Below are positions 1 to 11,589 of a stretch of 64,000 nt of DNA, piece by piece (within the stretch, counting starts at the first letter, position 1; every line of letters starts with the position of its first letter). This DNA is from Cannabis sativa (Eukaryota > Streptophyta > Magnoliopsida > Rosales > Cannabaceae), in the NCBI RefSeq assembly GCF_029168945.1, contig NC_083604.1:73982211-74046210 (forward strand), given 5' to 3'. A program made the translations under genes and the position numbers. Below the pieces are notes generated by a model, which was not told the DNA's origin, ran no database searches, and was given only the letters and a program-made list of their open reading frames with translations.

Positions 1-146
1 TATAATATTTAGATACACATAATACTAATCTCACTTAATAATTAATAATATTTTTTCTTTAATTTTTAATTGTATTACTTTCAAATAACATAGAAAAAAA
101 CTAGCATAAATTTAGTATACGTGCCTCGCACGTAATTTTTTGCTAG
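1..146 (+). mobile_element. Helitron, 3' end only
   Basis: This is the right end of a Helitron whose body lies outside the window. A GC-richer palindrome, ACGTGCCTCGCACGT, at about 120-134 is followed by an AT-rich spacer and CTAG at 143-146, with host T next: the standard Helitron 3' end (hairpin, then CTRR, inserted between A and T). The preceding 110 bp closely match, in reverse complement, the left end of the Helitron at 36047-37564, so the two belong to one family. No coding sequence is visible. Confidence 0.8.
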
Positions 147-497
147 TATATATATATATACTAGGTAGGAGTTACGTGCCGAGGCACGTAAATATTAGTT
201 TTAGGTAAAGTTTAGTTTTTTTTTTTATTTCTTCTTATTTAGTTTTTGTTTTATCAAATTAATATTTGTGCTATTATAATTGGTTGGTAAAATATAATTA
301 GGTATATATAAATCATAATAAAATAATACTTATTATTTACTTTTAGAAAATTGGGTATATGAAATACTTGCATACACTACTCCATGTAAATCCATAAATA
401 ACAAGTCAAGAGAAAGAAAAAGAAGCTCGGCACCAAGAAAAGTCTCAACACTAAATAAAATAAAATTACTGTAAAAAAAAAAAAAAGTAACTTCTGC

Positions 498-851
498 CTA
501 ATCTTCCATTGGTTCAACTGCTTGAATGGTGAACTGATTGTACTTTGAAGTCATTGTTCGGTTTGCATCTACGTACAACTGAATTCTCCATTTTTTGGCT
601 GATAATTGCTTCGTAGTTTTTTGGACAAACCACTTATGTTTCTGTAAAAAAAAAATGATTAGTTATAAGTTTAATGTATTTCTATGTACGAAAATGTATA
701 AATTTTACATATTTATTTTTTTATAGTTACCTCGTCCGAATATGATCTTAATTGAACTGCAGTACATGAGAATATGTTTTCTGCAACATCACCGAACATC
801 ACAGCATCTAGCAACTCTGTACCATCGTCGAGTTGTACATATGTCATTGCA
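498..851 (-). pseudogene. RPA-like OB-fold fragment inside Helitron (2 exons)
   Basis: Two minus-strand exons join in frame: 851-731 (acceptor TTAG, donor GTAACT) and 641-498 (acceptor ACAG, stop TAG at 500-498). The peptide contains VQLDDGTELLDAVMFGDVAE, then FSCTAVQL, then KKWRIQLYVDANRTMTSKYN and ends QAVEPMED. This pattern resembles the C-terminal OB-fold of replication protein A large subunit (single-stranded DNA binding). Plant Helitrons often carry such RPA-like genes just inside the 3' end, which is where this one lies. Only about 85 residues are recognisable and the upstream exons were not found. It could derive from an autonomous Helitron's own RPA gene or from host RPA1. Confidence 0.55.
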
Positions 852-2052
852 CTAATAATTTATACAAAATATGTAACGGTTAGTATGAATATGCAAGAAG
901 TTCAAATATTAATTTAGTTATAATGTGCTTAACCGACACAAATAATCTAAATATCACAGTAAATACATTAATAAATATAAATTAAAATGAGTAAAAAAAT
1001 ACCTGATATTCAAATGGAGAGTACGACACAAATAATCTAAACCGACAATAAATAGCAGGAACCTACAAGAAAAACAACATTGTAAATAAAAAATGACAAT
1101 GACCATACAAACGCTCTACATCCAATTCCATTCAAAATGTATATTTATTTAATACAAAAAATAAATTCCAATTCAAATTGCATAGACTTCTCAAACACCA
1201 AAGAAATAAAAAAGCCAATAGGACTTAGGAAATAGTAAAACATCTAAAGAACATCATTGATTGCATTAAGAAAAAATAGAAAATAGTAATGTAGTACACA
1301 GTAATAAAATAGAAAATAATAATTTGAAATGTTAGTATAGACACACAAGGATATATACCAAGTTTTGATCTTCAAATAAGAGTATATAAAGCTATGTTTA
1401 AGTTTATGTCCAGCTTTATATAAAACTAATATTGAAAAATTTTAGCTTGGTCAATGACAGTGGCTCGCGACTGTGCTGCCCTCAAAAGTCGTGAATGGTG
1501 CAACGAGGTACTGGCTTTGAAGTTCAAACCATGGGGAGTATTATGGTGGTAGTGGTTTATGAAAGGCTGAAAAATAAGTATCTTATAAAACTGCTTCCTT
1601 AATTCATGGTGATATTTATAGGCCTAACTAAAAATATCTAGCTGTTTCAAAAAATAAAAAATAAAAAATAGTAATTTAAATATAATTCAAATAACTTTCA
1701 AATAGAAAACAAATTTATATTTATTTAATACAAAAAATATATATTTAATTCAAATTCATATTTAAACAAAAACAAAAAAACAGAAAAATCTATCTACCAG
1801 TCCGCTTGTCTTTCTGTAAAGTACCAACAGAAAAGACAAAAGACAAAAAAAACAGTGCAATAGAATTTGAGAGTAGACAAAATTATTAACTTGTTAAATC
1901 CATTTTTCTACTTAGTAGTTAATGAATGTGTGTGGGTGTGTGTGTTTGTGTTTATGTCTGTTGTTTAATCTTTTTTCTTATGATAGAGCTATTAAGAGTT
2001 TTATACATACATAGCATAATAATTAATTACACAAATATAGTAAATATGTATA

Positions 2053-2330
2053 CCTATAATCCATTAGCCATGAGTTTTGTTGGCAGAGACAACATTGTTG
2101 CACTTGCATTTTTTTCTTTAATGATCCTGTACAAAACGGCACATACAATACAAATGCCATACTGCAAGCTCTTAAGTTTCAGACTCTTGTTCTTGTTTCC
2201 GCAATCAACTCGACTTCTTTTGTTGCTTTTCCTTTGACTGGGATATTTTTGCAATGGATCGATCAGCATTGATTTGGGCTCAGCAAAACAAGTCAAGGCG
2301 CCTTGAAGCGTTCTCCCATGGTAGTTCTGT
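2053..2330 (-). pseudogene. Unrecognised coding-like fragment inside Helitron
   Basis: An open minus-strand stretch begins after an acceptor-like region near 2330 and encodes a basic peptide with HGRTLQGALTCFAEPKSML followed by a lysine/arginine-rich segment. Base composition is less AT-biased than its surroundings, which suggests a captured exon. I do not recognise the family. It lies between the AMMECR1 and RPA-like fragments in the same orientation, so it may be a fourth captured gene or the 3' exon of one of them. Confidence 0.3.
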
Positions 2331-2955
2331 TTAAAACAATCACATATAGTTAGTTTAGAACAAGAAAGAAAAACATGACATCTGAACATAACATAAGAGT
2401 TTGCTTCGCGTTTATAGAACAAACCAAAATCAGTAAAAGGTTATATTTAAGCAGATTGAAACTGTTATTGATTTGATTAAGATGCTAAACCAGTACGAAA
2501 AAGCTTATAGAGATTAAGCTTTACTCAAATATCCATCAAACATTATTGGCCCTGGTCTAAAAAAACACTTATATAAGCTACCGAAAAGGGCCTTCACCAT
2601 ATACAAAACTGAATTAAGCAAAAGTAATGCTAAAACTAAGGATTTCATTAGAAATCGTATCTCCCGTACCATGGAATTATATTGAATAAATATGTGTCAG
2701 TATATTATGTGAGCATGCTAATCTCATATTGAATAAAGAGATTGATCCAATCACCACAGAATAACCAAACCCATCAAAGGACTAAAGTTCTTACATTCAA
2801 ATATATAGCAGTAGGAATTAAATGTTTGAACATATACTAAAGTACACAAATCACATATTACTGCCAAAAGATTTAAATAGAAATTAAATTTAAAGTTTTT
2901 TTAAAAAGTTTCTGGAGTAAGAACATGGTAACATCCAAAATGAAGAGACACATAC

Positions 2956-4682
2956 CTCCCAATCAAGATGGTTGTCACCGGTTTCATAATCAGTCAATAC
3001 AGAAACTGTACACTCCAAAGAGGGCAATTCTTTGGCATGTATGGGAGGAAATCTACGATCCCTCAAAGCACTGCAAAGTATCACAACAAAGTAAAGCTAA
3101 GAACATCATCAGTCAAAACAGAAACTGCATGTTGACAGTAAGAAGATTATAAGAATCTTGGTCTAAATATCCCATGCATGTTGTCCCTGTCGATTCATGT
3201 CTTTCATTTCAGCAAGAATGTACATTTTCCTAAAACAATACAGAATTGAGGTAACTCGGCTATTGTTTCTTTCTACCATTTTGTGTGTGAGGTATAGTTC
3301 TCAAATACCTAAAGATACAGTAAACATACAAGCAGATGAATTTACATGATTTGGCTTGTGACCATTAGAACAATACATGAAATTCATTTTTTTTTACGAT
3401 ACCTGTTTAGAGCATAATCCTTGAACTCATTAACCAACCACCGTGCTTTCAGGGTTCCAATGCATCCATGTAGACGAGGTCCCCACCATTTACAGCTTTT
3501 TTCCAAGTGACAAACAATGGGCTAAGACCAAAGTAAAATATATTATGATTTTCACAGAAAAAATGTAGATATCTACAATTCTACTTCGTAACTTTTCCAT
3601 TAACAAGAAATTATGTGAAAAGAATATATTTATATGGTGTTTATTTATGTATAGAGACCATGAAACTAAAAATTTCCTCTTTTTTTATTGTAATGTCTCA
3701 CATTTAAGAAATTATGAGAAAAGAACAGAACAACATAATATAAGCACCATGAAAGATAACAACATAGGCAAAGAAGTACAGCCAAAATGGAATTTCACTG
3801 CAGACAGTCCCATTTCTCCCAAATTTTAGCATTATGCTTCGAAGTGACTAAACTTACTATGATTTTTATTATCTTTTACAATGGACATATGGGGAATCTG
3901 AAATTTTAACCTCCAATGACTTCAACATTGGAGATGTGACAAATCTTGCTGAAAAAACACAAAACTATTAACTACAAAGATTAAGCCTTTATTCCAATGT
4001 AATATCTTCCCCTGTTCGAACATCACTAATAGAAAAGCTTAAGAAAACTATAATGATTTTATTGAGTTGAGTACACACTTGACCATTCAGTTGCATTATC
4101 GAGTCACAACAAATACTACATTATGAAAAAAGGACCCTCAGTTAGAACTCAAATTGATCAAGCAAATGAACTGTTCAAACTCCCCTTAGTCTTCACAAGG
4201 AAACCCAGAAAAGGCAATATTGCCAATTCAAACACCAAGACAAAACGAAACCCATAAAAATAACAATAACAGTAACAAAAATGAAATCCCAAATCGCCCT
4301 TTAGAGCTAAACTCAACTCAGTACGTAAAGGTTTAAACTTTTTAGAAACTAAACGCCACTCAACCACACACAACACAATATAAATTACGAAACTTTCATC
4401 ACTTCAATAATTTCAGATGAAACCCAATTATCATTTTAAAAAGATAGAAACTTTTAAGCTGAAACGATCATGATCAGTCAAAAGATGGTGTTTAAACATT
4501 TAAATTCCACATGCATATTCTATGATATTTTAATTAAATAAAAAAAAAACCCAAAAAAAAACGGAAAAGAATAATTACTGTTGACCATCATCGAAGGCTG
4601 GAGGAGGAACCTCTTCGTTGTTGTAGTAGGAGACAAGAGTATCGAAGCAATAGACCACCATTTCCTTGTTCGCCGACACCAT
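2956..4682 (-). pseudogene. Captured AMMECR1-family gene fragment, exons 1-3
   Basis: Three minus-strand exons match the N-terminal part of plant AMMECR1-like proteins. Exon 1 is 4682-4579, starting MVSANKEMVVYCFDTLVSYY. Exon 2 is 3521-3403 (acceptor TTAG, donor GTATCG) with PLFVTWKKAVNGG and, in another frame, GCIGTLKARWLVNEFKDYAL. Exon 3 is 3070-2956 with ALRDRRFPPIHAKELPSL and TVSVLTDYET (donor GTATG). Exon phases fit. Exon 2 has lost one base just after the NGG codons, so the frame breaks where the conserved RLxGCIG motif should be. The C-terminal half of the domain is absent. The family is conserved from archaea to man but its biochemical role is not settled. This copy was carried here by the surrounding Helitron and cannot make a normal protein. 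Confidence 0.85.
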
Positions 4683-5129
4683 CTTCTTCTCTGATTTTTT
4701 AATTAAGAATGAATGAGTAAAAGAACCGATCGATGAAAATCGAAGAAGATAAAGGAAACATAGATACTAATCGAAAAACAGAAAGAGGCAAAGTCATATA
4801 TTACGCAAACACAGCAGTAGAAAACCATAAATTCCAAAGCATAAAAGTCTATCTTGATTCGAAAGCCCAGAAGGCAAAACATTAACTATATTTACAAAGT
4901 GTAATGATTAAGCCATTTACTTTTCATTATCCTTTTAAACAGCAACCCTTGATTCAAATGGCAATCCAAATAAAAATGTACTTCACTCCAAGATAAAAGC
5001 CAATTCAATCCTTACTATTATTTAACCATAAAAGACCAATCTTTCTTTTTTAACAAATGAATCTCTTCTCAAACTTTTCAAAACCCTCAAAATTATATCA
5101 GAGAAAAAGAAAGAGATGGCGGAAAATAC

Positions 5130-5438
5130 CTCCCAAACGATCATAGCATCCTGGTTGACTCCCTTTTGCCCTTGCTTTGTGAAAAGCGAGGTGACATCAG
5201 AGCAGCCATTCAAGCAAATCCGACCAGGAACACGGTGAAGCCGTTTCTCTATATGTGAATCGATTGTGGAATAGGGAGAAGAAGGTGATGCTGAAGAAGA
5301 CGAATTAGAAGAAATTGTCCTTTGAATCTTTCTCCTATCCCTACTCCTTCCTCCGGGTGATGATGGTGAAGCCGAACCATAAGGAAGAAGACCTCCGGCC
5401 CCGGCAGATGCTCCTTCCACCGAAAGACACGAACCCAT
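5130..5438 (-). pseudogene. Captured protein phosphatase 2C gene fragment, exon 1
   Basis: The minus-strand ATG at 5438-5436 opens a 103-residue exon starting MGSCLSVEGASAG. It then has a Ser/Pro-rich segment and ends with LHRVPGRICLNG, SLFTKQGQKGVNQDAMIVWE and a GT donor at 5129. This is the N-terminus of a plant PP2C Ser/Thr phosphatase of the MGSCLS type; glycine 2 and cysteine 4 are usual myristoylation/palmitoylation positions. The catalytic metal-binding aspartates lie in later exons that are missing. About 350 bp of 5' flank, perhaps UTR and promoter, came along up to the Helitron end. A transcript starting here could splice into the downstream AMMECR1 exons, but there is no evidence that it does. 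Confidence 0.85.
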
Positions 5439-5905
5439 ACCCAGGGCTCTGACTATGTCTAGCAAGCACTCCAGGCCTACCAGACAGTCAGAGCTACTCC
5501 GACTCTCCACCAACAGATCCGTCGTCGCCGTCGTCGTTTTTACAGAATCCCGCTTCACTTGTTTTCCCGGTTGCCAAACACAAACCACTATTCAATCACA
5601 CCAAAATCCAAACGCAAAAAGAGAAAGAGGCGAAGGCTTTTCCTGAGGAACTGTAGAAAAGGATCGACGATTCAATTTAATCCCCGGATCAAAGCCAGAC
5701 CGGTGTCTGGGATTTTGGATTGTGAGAATTTTAAGAGAAACAAAAGAGTTTTGAGAGAGAGAATATGTAGATTTGACAGTCACGATTCAAAAAATGGTGG
5801 ACGATTGTTTTTGGGGTTAAATTTAACAGAATATTCTTTTATTTGTAAAGCATATTCAGTTAAACCAAGAATTGCCGTTAAATAGGCACTTTTAATATAT
5901 AAAGA

Positions 5906-6908
5906 TATAGTTTATAATATAAAAATAAAAACAATTTAGATTATAGCTGCGCAAGTTACATGCTTGCTTTATTTCTATATTTTAACCAACTAAATCCGTT
6001 TCTTCAATCAACAAAAAACCTAATGCTTATTTCACCTTAATTACTATATATTATCAAGTTTCAACACACGTACACAATTATATTATATATTTATTTGTAT
6101 ATATATATTAAACATCATGAACTTTGATAAACCATAAATTAATATATATACTTATGTATGTATCGCATATATACTTGAGGGTTATGAAGTTTGTTGATTC
6201 AAATTAATAAACCATAATTATTATATTTAGAAAGTAAACAAATGGCGTTTTTCCATGAGTATCAATATCATATATATATGTATATAATTGATGATAAGTA
6301 TATGTTTGCTGGCACACCCAGTTGAAGAATATATATGCTCTCTTGTGTTTTATATTTTTATATACATAAATAAATACCTTTTGGATTATATCATTCCAAA
6401 ATAAAACGATCCAATAGAAGCTTAATTTATAATATATATATTTCTCATTTTTTTTATATACATATATATATATATATAGTGATATTATATGATATCATAT
6501 GTACCATTGAAATGTAGTATTGAAAGAAAGGAAGGATTTAGACTCAACATAAGAAATCAAACACAATATAATTAAGCCCAGGAAAAATCAACACGCACGA
6601 TTATAATATATGGGGAATTTTGAGACGTTTTCAATTGTTTTTCTTTTTTTTAGTTCCAAATACTTTGCCTCATCAAATTCAGATTCAAAAATAAGTTATA
6701 ATATTTTATTATCGATCAATGGATAACTAGATATACATCAAATTTAGAGCTAGTAATAAATTAAGAAATCTGTTACATATACCAAAATATAAATATATAT
6801 GCACGATCTCACACGCACATACCAAATAAATCCCTCAGAAAAGTACTCAAAAATAACATGCACCAAGATACGAAGTTCAGCTGGTTCTCGATCTCTTAAT
6901 CTTTGCAA
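5906..6908. other. AT-rich non-coding DNA
   Basis: About 1 kb of very AT-rich sequence with many short TATATA runs. No exon-like sequence, paired terminal repeats or RNA gene were seen. Confidence 0.5.
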
Positions 6909-7267
6909 GAAAACGTGCACAACATTAAAAAGTTCCTTATTTTTATTAATCATGCCTCAGTTTTGAACTAACATATACCCATATATATATATATATATTG
7001 TGTCAATTGGAATAATCAACATATATTCTATGCTAATGCAAAATTAGGTAGTTTTTTTTTGGAAAATTTACATGTATACTAACTTTTTTTTTGGAAAACG
7101 TGCACAACATTAAAAAGTTCCTTATTAATTATATTTATGCCTCAGTTTTGAACTAACATATACCCATATATATATATATTGTGTCAATTGGAATAATCAA
7201 CATATATTCTATGCTAATGCAAAATTAGGTAGTTTTTTTTTGGAAAATTTACATGGTACACTAACTT
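6909..7267. repeat. Tandem duplication of a ~180-bp unit
   Basis: Two consecutive units, 6909-7093 and 7094-7267, both run from AAAACGTGCACAACATT through TTTTGAACTAACATATACCC, a TA run, and ATGCTAATGCAAAATTAGG to GGAAAATTTACATG. They differ mainly in TA-run length and a few indels, so the duplication is fairly recent. No coding role is apparent. Confidence 0.9.
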
Positions 7268-7660
7268 TTGTTATTTTTTTTACAAAAATACTGTCTGGCA
7301 GTATTTTTTACTTTTTTATTGTATTTTTTTATAAGTTTCATACTGCAGTATACTATGTTAAGTTTTCACTGTTGTTCTATTGATGTTTTTTAGTTGTTCT
7401 ATTGTTTTGAGTTGTTCTGTTTTGTGTTCTACAAGTGTTTTATAAAAACACAGTATTTTTTAAAAGATTTTCGTGTGACAGTATTTTTGTAAAAGTTAAC
7501 CAAAATTTCAGTATTTTTGTAAGTTTCTTTTTTTTTGTCGGTTGGGAAACGAAATTGGCGGAGGCCTCAATCCGACACAAATACGAGACCAAAAGGAGGT
7601 TATGTTATGTGGGCTCGCATTTGGGAGTCCATTCCATGTATTTTGGCTACAAAAGGGATA
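7268..7660. other. Low-complexity T-rich non-coding DNA
   Basis: The stretch is rich in GTATTTTT, TTGTTCT and CAGTATTTTT words. A sequence of related style in the opposite orientation (AACAACA, AAAATAACA) occurs around 46330-46560. An open frame here has no recognisable domain and is probably chance. Confidence 0.4.
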
Positions 7661-7897
7661 AATTGGAAAATACTTTCTTTTTGTATCCATTAATTAAAAA
7701 TACACTCATATTAAATTTTATTAAAATCTATCCACTTTTATGATTGGGTTGCCCAATGTACCCTCACTCTCCACTTAAGTCTAGCCTATAATTTATATTA
7801 ACTTAAGGGTATAATGAGGACATCATCTATAAAAATGGGTATATCTTAAAGAATATGAAAATAAAAGCAAAAATTAAAACAAATAAAGTAAAGTGGG
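7660..7897. repeat. Dispersed repeat, copy 1 (partner at 47112)
   Basis: About 240 bp closely resembling 47112-47355 in the same orientation. Shared landmarks include GATTGCCCAAT-like sequence, CACCCTCACTCT, ACATCATCTATAAAA, and GGGTATATCTTAAAGA. Terminal repeats are not clear, so the class is unknown. Its right end abuts plastid-derived DNA. Confidence 0.7.
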
Positions 7898-8345
7898 TTC
7901 GTTTGGAAATTTCCCGAAAAGCTAATCATAGGTTCTCTCTATCGGAACAATAGGGCCGCTCATTACTAAACTTATTGAAGAGATGAAATATAACCAAGGT
8001 ATATCTTTTTGATCAGAGGTTGAAGAATCGATCATCAGAAGAAGAATTAGGCCAAAAATTAGGATACATTCGGGTAAAATAAAACTTCTATTGAAGAGAA
8101 GTAAATGAAAGGCTTTCATAAAAATTCTCGTAGAATCGAGAATGAAGTTTTCATTCTGTACATGCTAGATCATGAATTAGTAACTACATCCAATCTCCAA
8201 AAAATCCCAATTATTTCGAACTTTCTCTTTTTGGAATGAAATTTTTACGGAATCCCCACGACTACAATCTAATTTTCTCTCCAAAATAGGATCACAATTC
8301 GAGTCTAACATAGAAGTACAAAGGCTCCATTTGGAGAGTTAAATG
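7898..8345 (-). pseudogene. ndhB: Plastid-derived insertion with broken ndhB 5' end
   Basis: The minus strand from the ATG at 8173-8171 encodes the start of NdhB, a membrane subunit of the chloroplast NADH dehydrogenase-like complex. Recognisable parts are [51 protein letters not shown] and, after a shift, [17 protein letters not shown] sequence up to 7898. Codon 3, normally Trp, is TAG, and there is a small indel before the FRWREEP region. About 170 bp of sequence upstream of ndhB is probably included; its outer limit is approximate. This is a nuclear plastid insertion (NUPT), not a working gene. Confidence 0.9.
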
Positions 8346-8358
8346 CCGGAGCCCGACA

Positions 8359-8929
8359 TGACGTAGTGGGCTTGAACATAGGTCCATGTTTCAAGCCCAA
8401 TAATTCTGAGCCCTATAGGAGAGATGATGGAGGGCACAAGTGGCTTATATATGGCCGAGTGAGATTAAATGACTACATGGATTATACATATGGCAAAAGA
8501 GGATCCAAATTTTTAATTTCTAGCCATTAATACATGTGAATTCCCACTAGCATGTATATAGATATTCAAATTTCAAAAAATAAGAGAGAAAGGAATTAGT
8601 AGGGTACATAAATCTTTCAAGCTCTTATAATATAGTTTTCTGATAGTAATTTGATAGAATAAATATAACTAGATAGCTTAGGGAACAATATCCTATATTT
8701 ATATAAGCGATGTTTTCTATCAAAATCTTTGAAACAAAATATTTTGATAATTAATCAAATAATAAAATTAGATAACATAAATGAAATTGGTAACAAAAAT
8801 AATGTTGACCATTATTAAAATATTTTGTCAGTGAACCAAATATTAACTATAACATTAAGTCAATTATAATCAAATAAATATATTGATTATAATATAATCA
8901 AATAATAATACCGATTGTATATTTTAACA
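8359..8929 (-). mobile_element. Probable Copia 3' LTR (minus), decayed
   Basis: At 8926-8941 the minus strand reads as a purine-rich tract (CCAAGTTGGAGAA) followed by TGTTAAAATATAC. This is the polypurine-tract/LTR junction style of plant Copia elements. The LTR would extend left to about 8359, where a TG dinucleotide lies next to the plastid insertion; that left limit is uncertain. No matching second LTR was seen. About 250 bp to the right (8942-9200) may be internal 3' sequence of the same element, but no domain remains. Confidence 0.45.
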
Positions 8930-9255
8930 TTCTCCAACTTGGTCGATATTTGAATTAATGTATATCACTTAAGCTCAACAATTATCCTTGTTAAATAATA
9001 AATATATGAATCATAACAATAGATCTTTTTTTTTTTTTTATGACGAGTATTATCTTCTATGTATTACAATATATTTAATGATCATTATGTATATTTAAAT
9101 GATACCCCTATAACAAATAATAAACCCCCAACTAATTTGTACAAAAAATATTAGTATTCTCCATAAATACAAAAAATATCCTCCTCATTTGATTATCTCT
9201 CCCTCTCTCTGTCTCTCGCTCTTCCTCGCTCTCTCTTTCCAACATCCCACCAAAC

Positions 9256-11153
9256 TGTTGGAATTTATTTTACCAGGATCCTATATCTACTCACAAGTAT
9301 GTTGTTTAACACCCTAAATATGAACTTTCTAAAACGATAAATAAACACATATGAAGTTAAGAAAACCTTACATTGATGCAGCGAAATTAATGTCTCCTTC
9401 CACTCAGATCTCTAACTCTTGTATCCTTTCTGTCGCAGAGTATTATCAAGATCTAAGCCCGAATGTCCTTCTCTTTGTGTGTGATCCTTCACAGTCTTCC
9501 AATCTATGATTGAGTTACCACTTGCTGTGTGTGGGCACTTACTCTATCACTAAGGTTCGAAATTTAGAAGAAAAAAAAGAGAAAGGGATGATTTCGGCTA
9601 TAGAGAGAAAATGAAGGCTCAGTTTTTCTGAAGAGAGAATTTTCTGACAGAAAAGCTTATTGAAAAACTTATGATTTGACTGAGCCATCACTTTCTATTT
9701 ATAGGCAACTACTAGGTTTAGGTTAGGAATTATTTGGCATTAAAATAATAAAAATATCAATTTGAAAAACCACTTTAAGTGGCCGACCATGGTGTGTAAT
9801 GGGCCCCACTTGGTTTTTGCAGTTTTCACAAATTTTATTTCTATTTTCTCAAAAACGCTAATTTTTCAATTCTAACCTTTTAAATGCCAAAACTAATTAT
9901 TTAATAACTAAAATAGATTATTAAATAATATTGTCATTTAATTTAATTATTAATTAGACATATAAAGTCTATTAATAAATAAATAAACCTAGAATATCTT
10001 TTCTTTACAATTTCGCCCCTGCGTAGTGAAAAATTCACAAATCAGACATAGTCTAACTTTAGAATTATAATTGATTAATCACAAATCAATTATTGAGTCT
10101 TACAAGCAGTATAGTCTCAACTAGAATGAGGACCATGAATCTATATGCTGAGCTTCCAATAAGTGAACCGAATTTACTAAGTAAATTCCTACTTATTAAT
10201 TCTTCATTGAATCCACTCTTAGAACTTAGAATTGCACTCTCAGCCTTATATAGAGCATATTATAAGTTCCACGATATAGATATGCTATCTCATTTAACCA
10301 TTGTTATAATCTTATTGTGATCAAAGATCCTCTATATAGATGATTTACATCGAGATGGGATAATTTTACCGCTCTCACCCCTCAATGTATTTTGCCCCTT
10401 AAAACACTTAGCTAACTGTAAATGATGTTTAGTGATCTAAGAATTAGTCACTTAAACAAGAGTTCATCCATTTACTTCTATTTAGCTAAGCTCGAAGGGA
10501 ATCATCACTTGACTTCTATACACCAGTAGAAGCTATAGATTCCATATTTATGTTCAGCACTCCCACTCAATCATACTATCATGTTCCCAAAATATACGTA
10601 TCACCCTGACCCAAAAGTAGGCTTAACTAATAAATCAAAGAACATGAATAGTACTCCTGAGTTGAGCCTAAGCATATCATGATTTAGATTCTTTTAATCT
10701 TAAGATCAACTTCTGATATTGACTTGGAAAGATATGACGGTAAGTTTATAATATCTTAACTAAGTTGCAATATCGGTCCAGTCCAATGTATACTCCATAC
10801 TCCATACATTCGAAACTAGTATACTTTACCAATGTCCTGGAAAGAACATAACACTTACTCCAAGTGTAAGTACACATCATCCCTGATTATCACATTAGTG
10901 TAAATCCAAAACACTGATGAAACATGGACTTAGTCTTTTGATTCATATGATCACAATCACATTCCACTGTGTTGACGATACTGTAATTGTGAATAAACAT
11001 ATGATTTGGACTTAACTGATTTTGTGTGTAAATATAATAAACATATTAAACCATTAGCATGTAAAATTCATGCAAACATAAATCACTTCAAATTTCTTAT
11101 ATTGATAACTAATCAGATTGTAAAAGGTTTTATTTAGGGCACAAAACCCAACA
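9256..11153. mobile_element. Solo LTR, 1.9 kb, with perfect CAAAC target duplication
   Basis: The sequence begins TGTTGGAATTTATTTTACC and ends ATAAAACCCAACA-like sequence (TGTTGG/CCAACA ends). CAAAC at 9251-9255 and at 11154-11158 flanks it. It is homologous over its length to the LTRs at 49133-51035 and 59631-60945, so it belongs to that Copia-type family. No internal region or second LTR is present, so it is the product of LTR-LTR recombination. Open frames such as 10093-10320 recur in all three LTR copies and are not genes. By analogy with the full element, its transcriptional direction would be minus. Confidence 0.92.
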
Positions 11154-11159
11154 CAAACG

Positions 11160-11428
11160 CCGAGAACCTAACGTGCATTTGGCAAAAAGGACCCAAACAC
11201 TCGATCCTCTCCCTCCTCATTCCTCTCTCTCTCTCTCCAACGCCCGACCCAAATAGATCCGCCCAAGTAGAACTTCTGGCAACCCAAACGGACTCGAACC
11301 CAACTTTCGGTAGAGCTCCCTGCGACCCGAACAACGACCATCTTGTACACTCGTCCTCTCCAATGTTAGAGAGACTCTGTCCATAGGTCCAATCGCCTTC
11401 GCTATAGCTACCACTGAGAACCCAAAAG
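11160..11428 (+). other. GC-richer leader, possible 5' exon of the Ulp1-like pseudogene
   Basis: This is about 270 bp of markedly GC-richer sequence ending in a splice-donor-like AAAAG/GTACC. An AT-rich interval follows, then the first ATG of the Ulp1-like frames at 12349, just after a TTTGTAG acceptor. That layout suits a non-coding first exon and a 0.9-kb intron. Minus-strand open frames here look like shadows. Confidence 0.3.
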
Positions 11429-11589
11429 GTACCTTTTTTTTAAAAAAGATTTAGATTTTTTAGAGTATTAATTTTTATTCTTTTGATTACTTGTGATTTA
11501 GTTGTGGATTTGTCATTGTTCTTGTGAGATTAGTCAATTTTTTTTTGGATTATGTTGATTATGTGGCTTGTTTCTGGTGTGATGTAAAT

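Larger units (their letters stand above)
161..5905 (-). mobile_element. 5.7-kb Helitron carrying several captured gene fragments
   Basis: Read on the minus strand, the element starts TCTTTATATATTAAAAGTG at 5905 after host A. It ends with hairpin ACGTGCCTCGGCACGT, a short spacer and CTAG (164-161) before host T. The same 5' terminus is seen at 15967, which supports the call. In element order it holds PP2C exon 1, three AMMECR1 exons, an unrecognised coding-like stretch, and two exons of an RPA-like OB-fold next to the 3' hairpin. No Rep/helicase domain was found, so it is probably non-autonomous. RPA-like genes are known passengers of autonomous plant Helitrons. The other two are host genes picked up with their introns, as Helitrons commonly do. 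Confidence 0.87.

Noticed and set aside
7435..7743. A 102-codon frame and its antisense counterpart
   Set aside because: Low-complexity Phe/Lys/Ser-rich, spanning a repeat boundary, without recognisable domain or splice signals.
10093..10320. A 75-codon frame that recurs at 49977 and 59887
   Set aside because: It lies inside the three homologous LTR copies; conservation follows from LTR homology and no domain is present.
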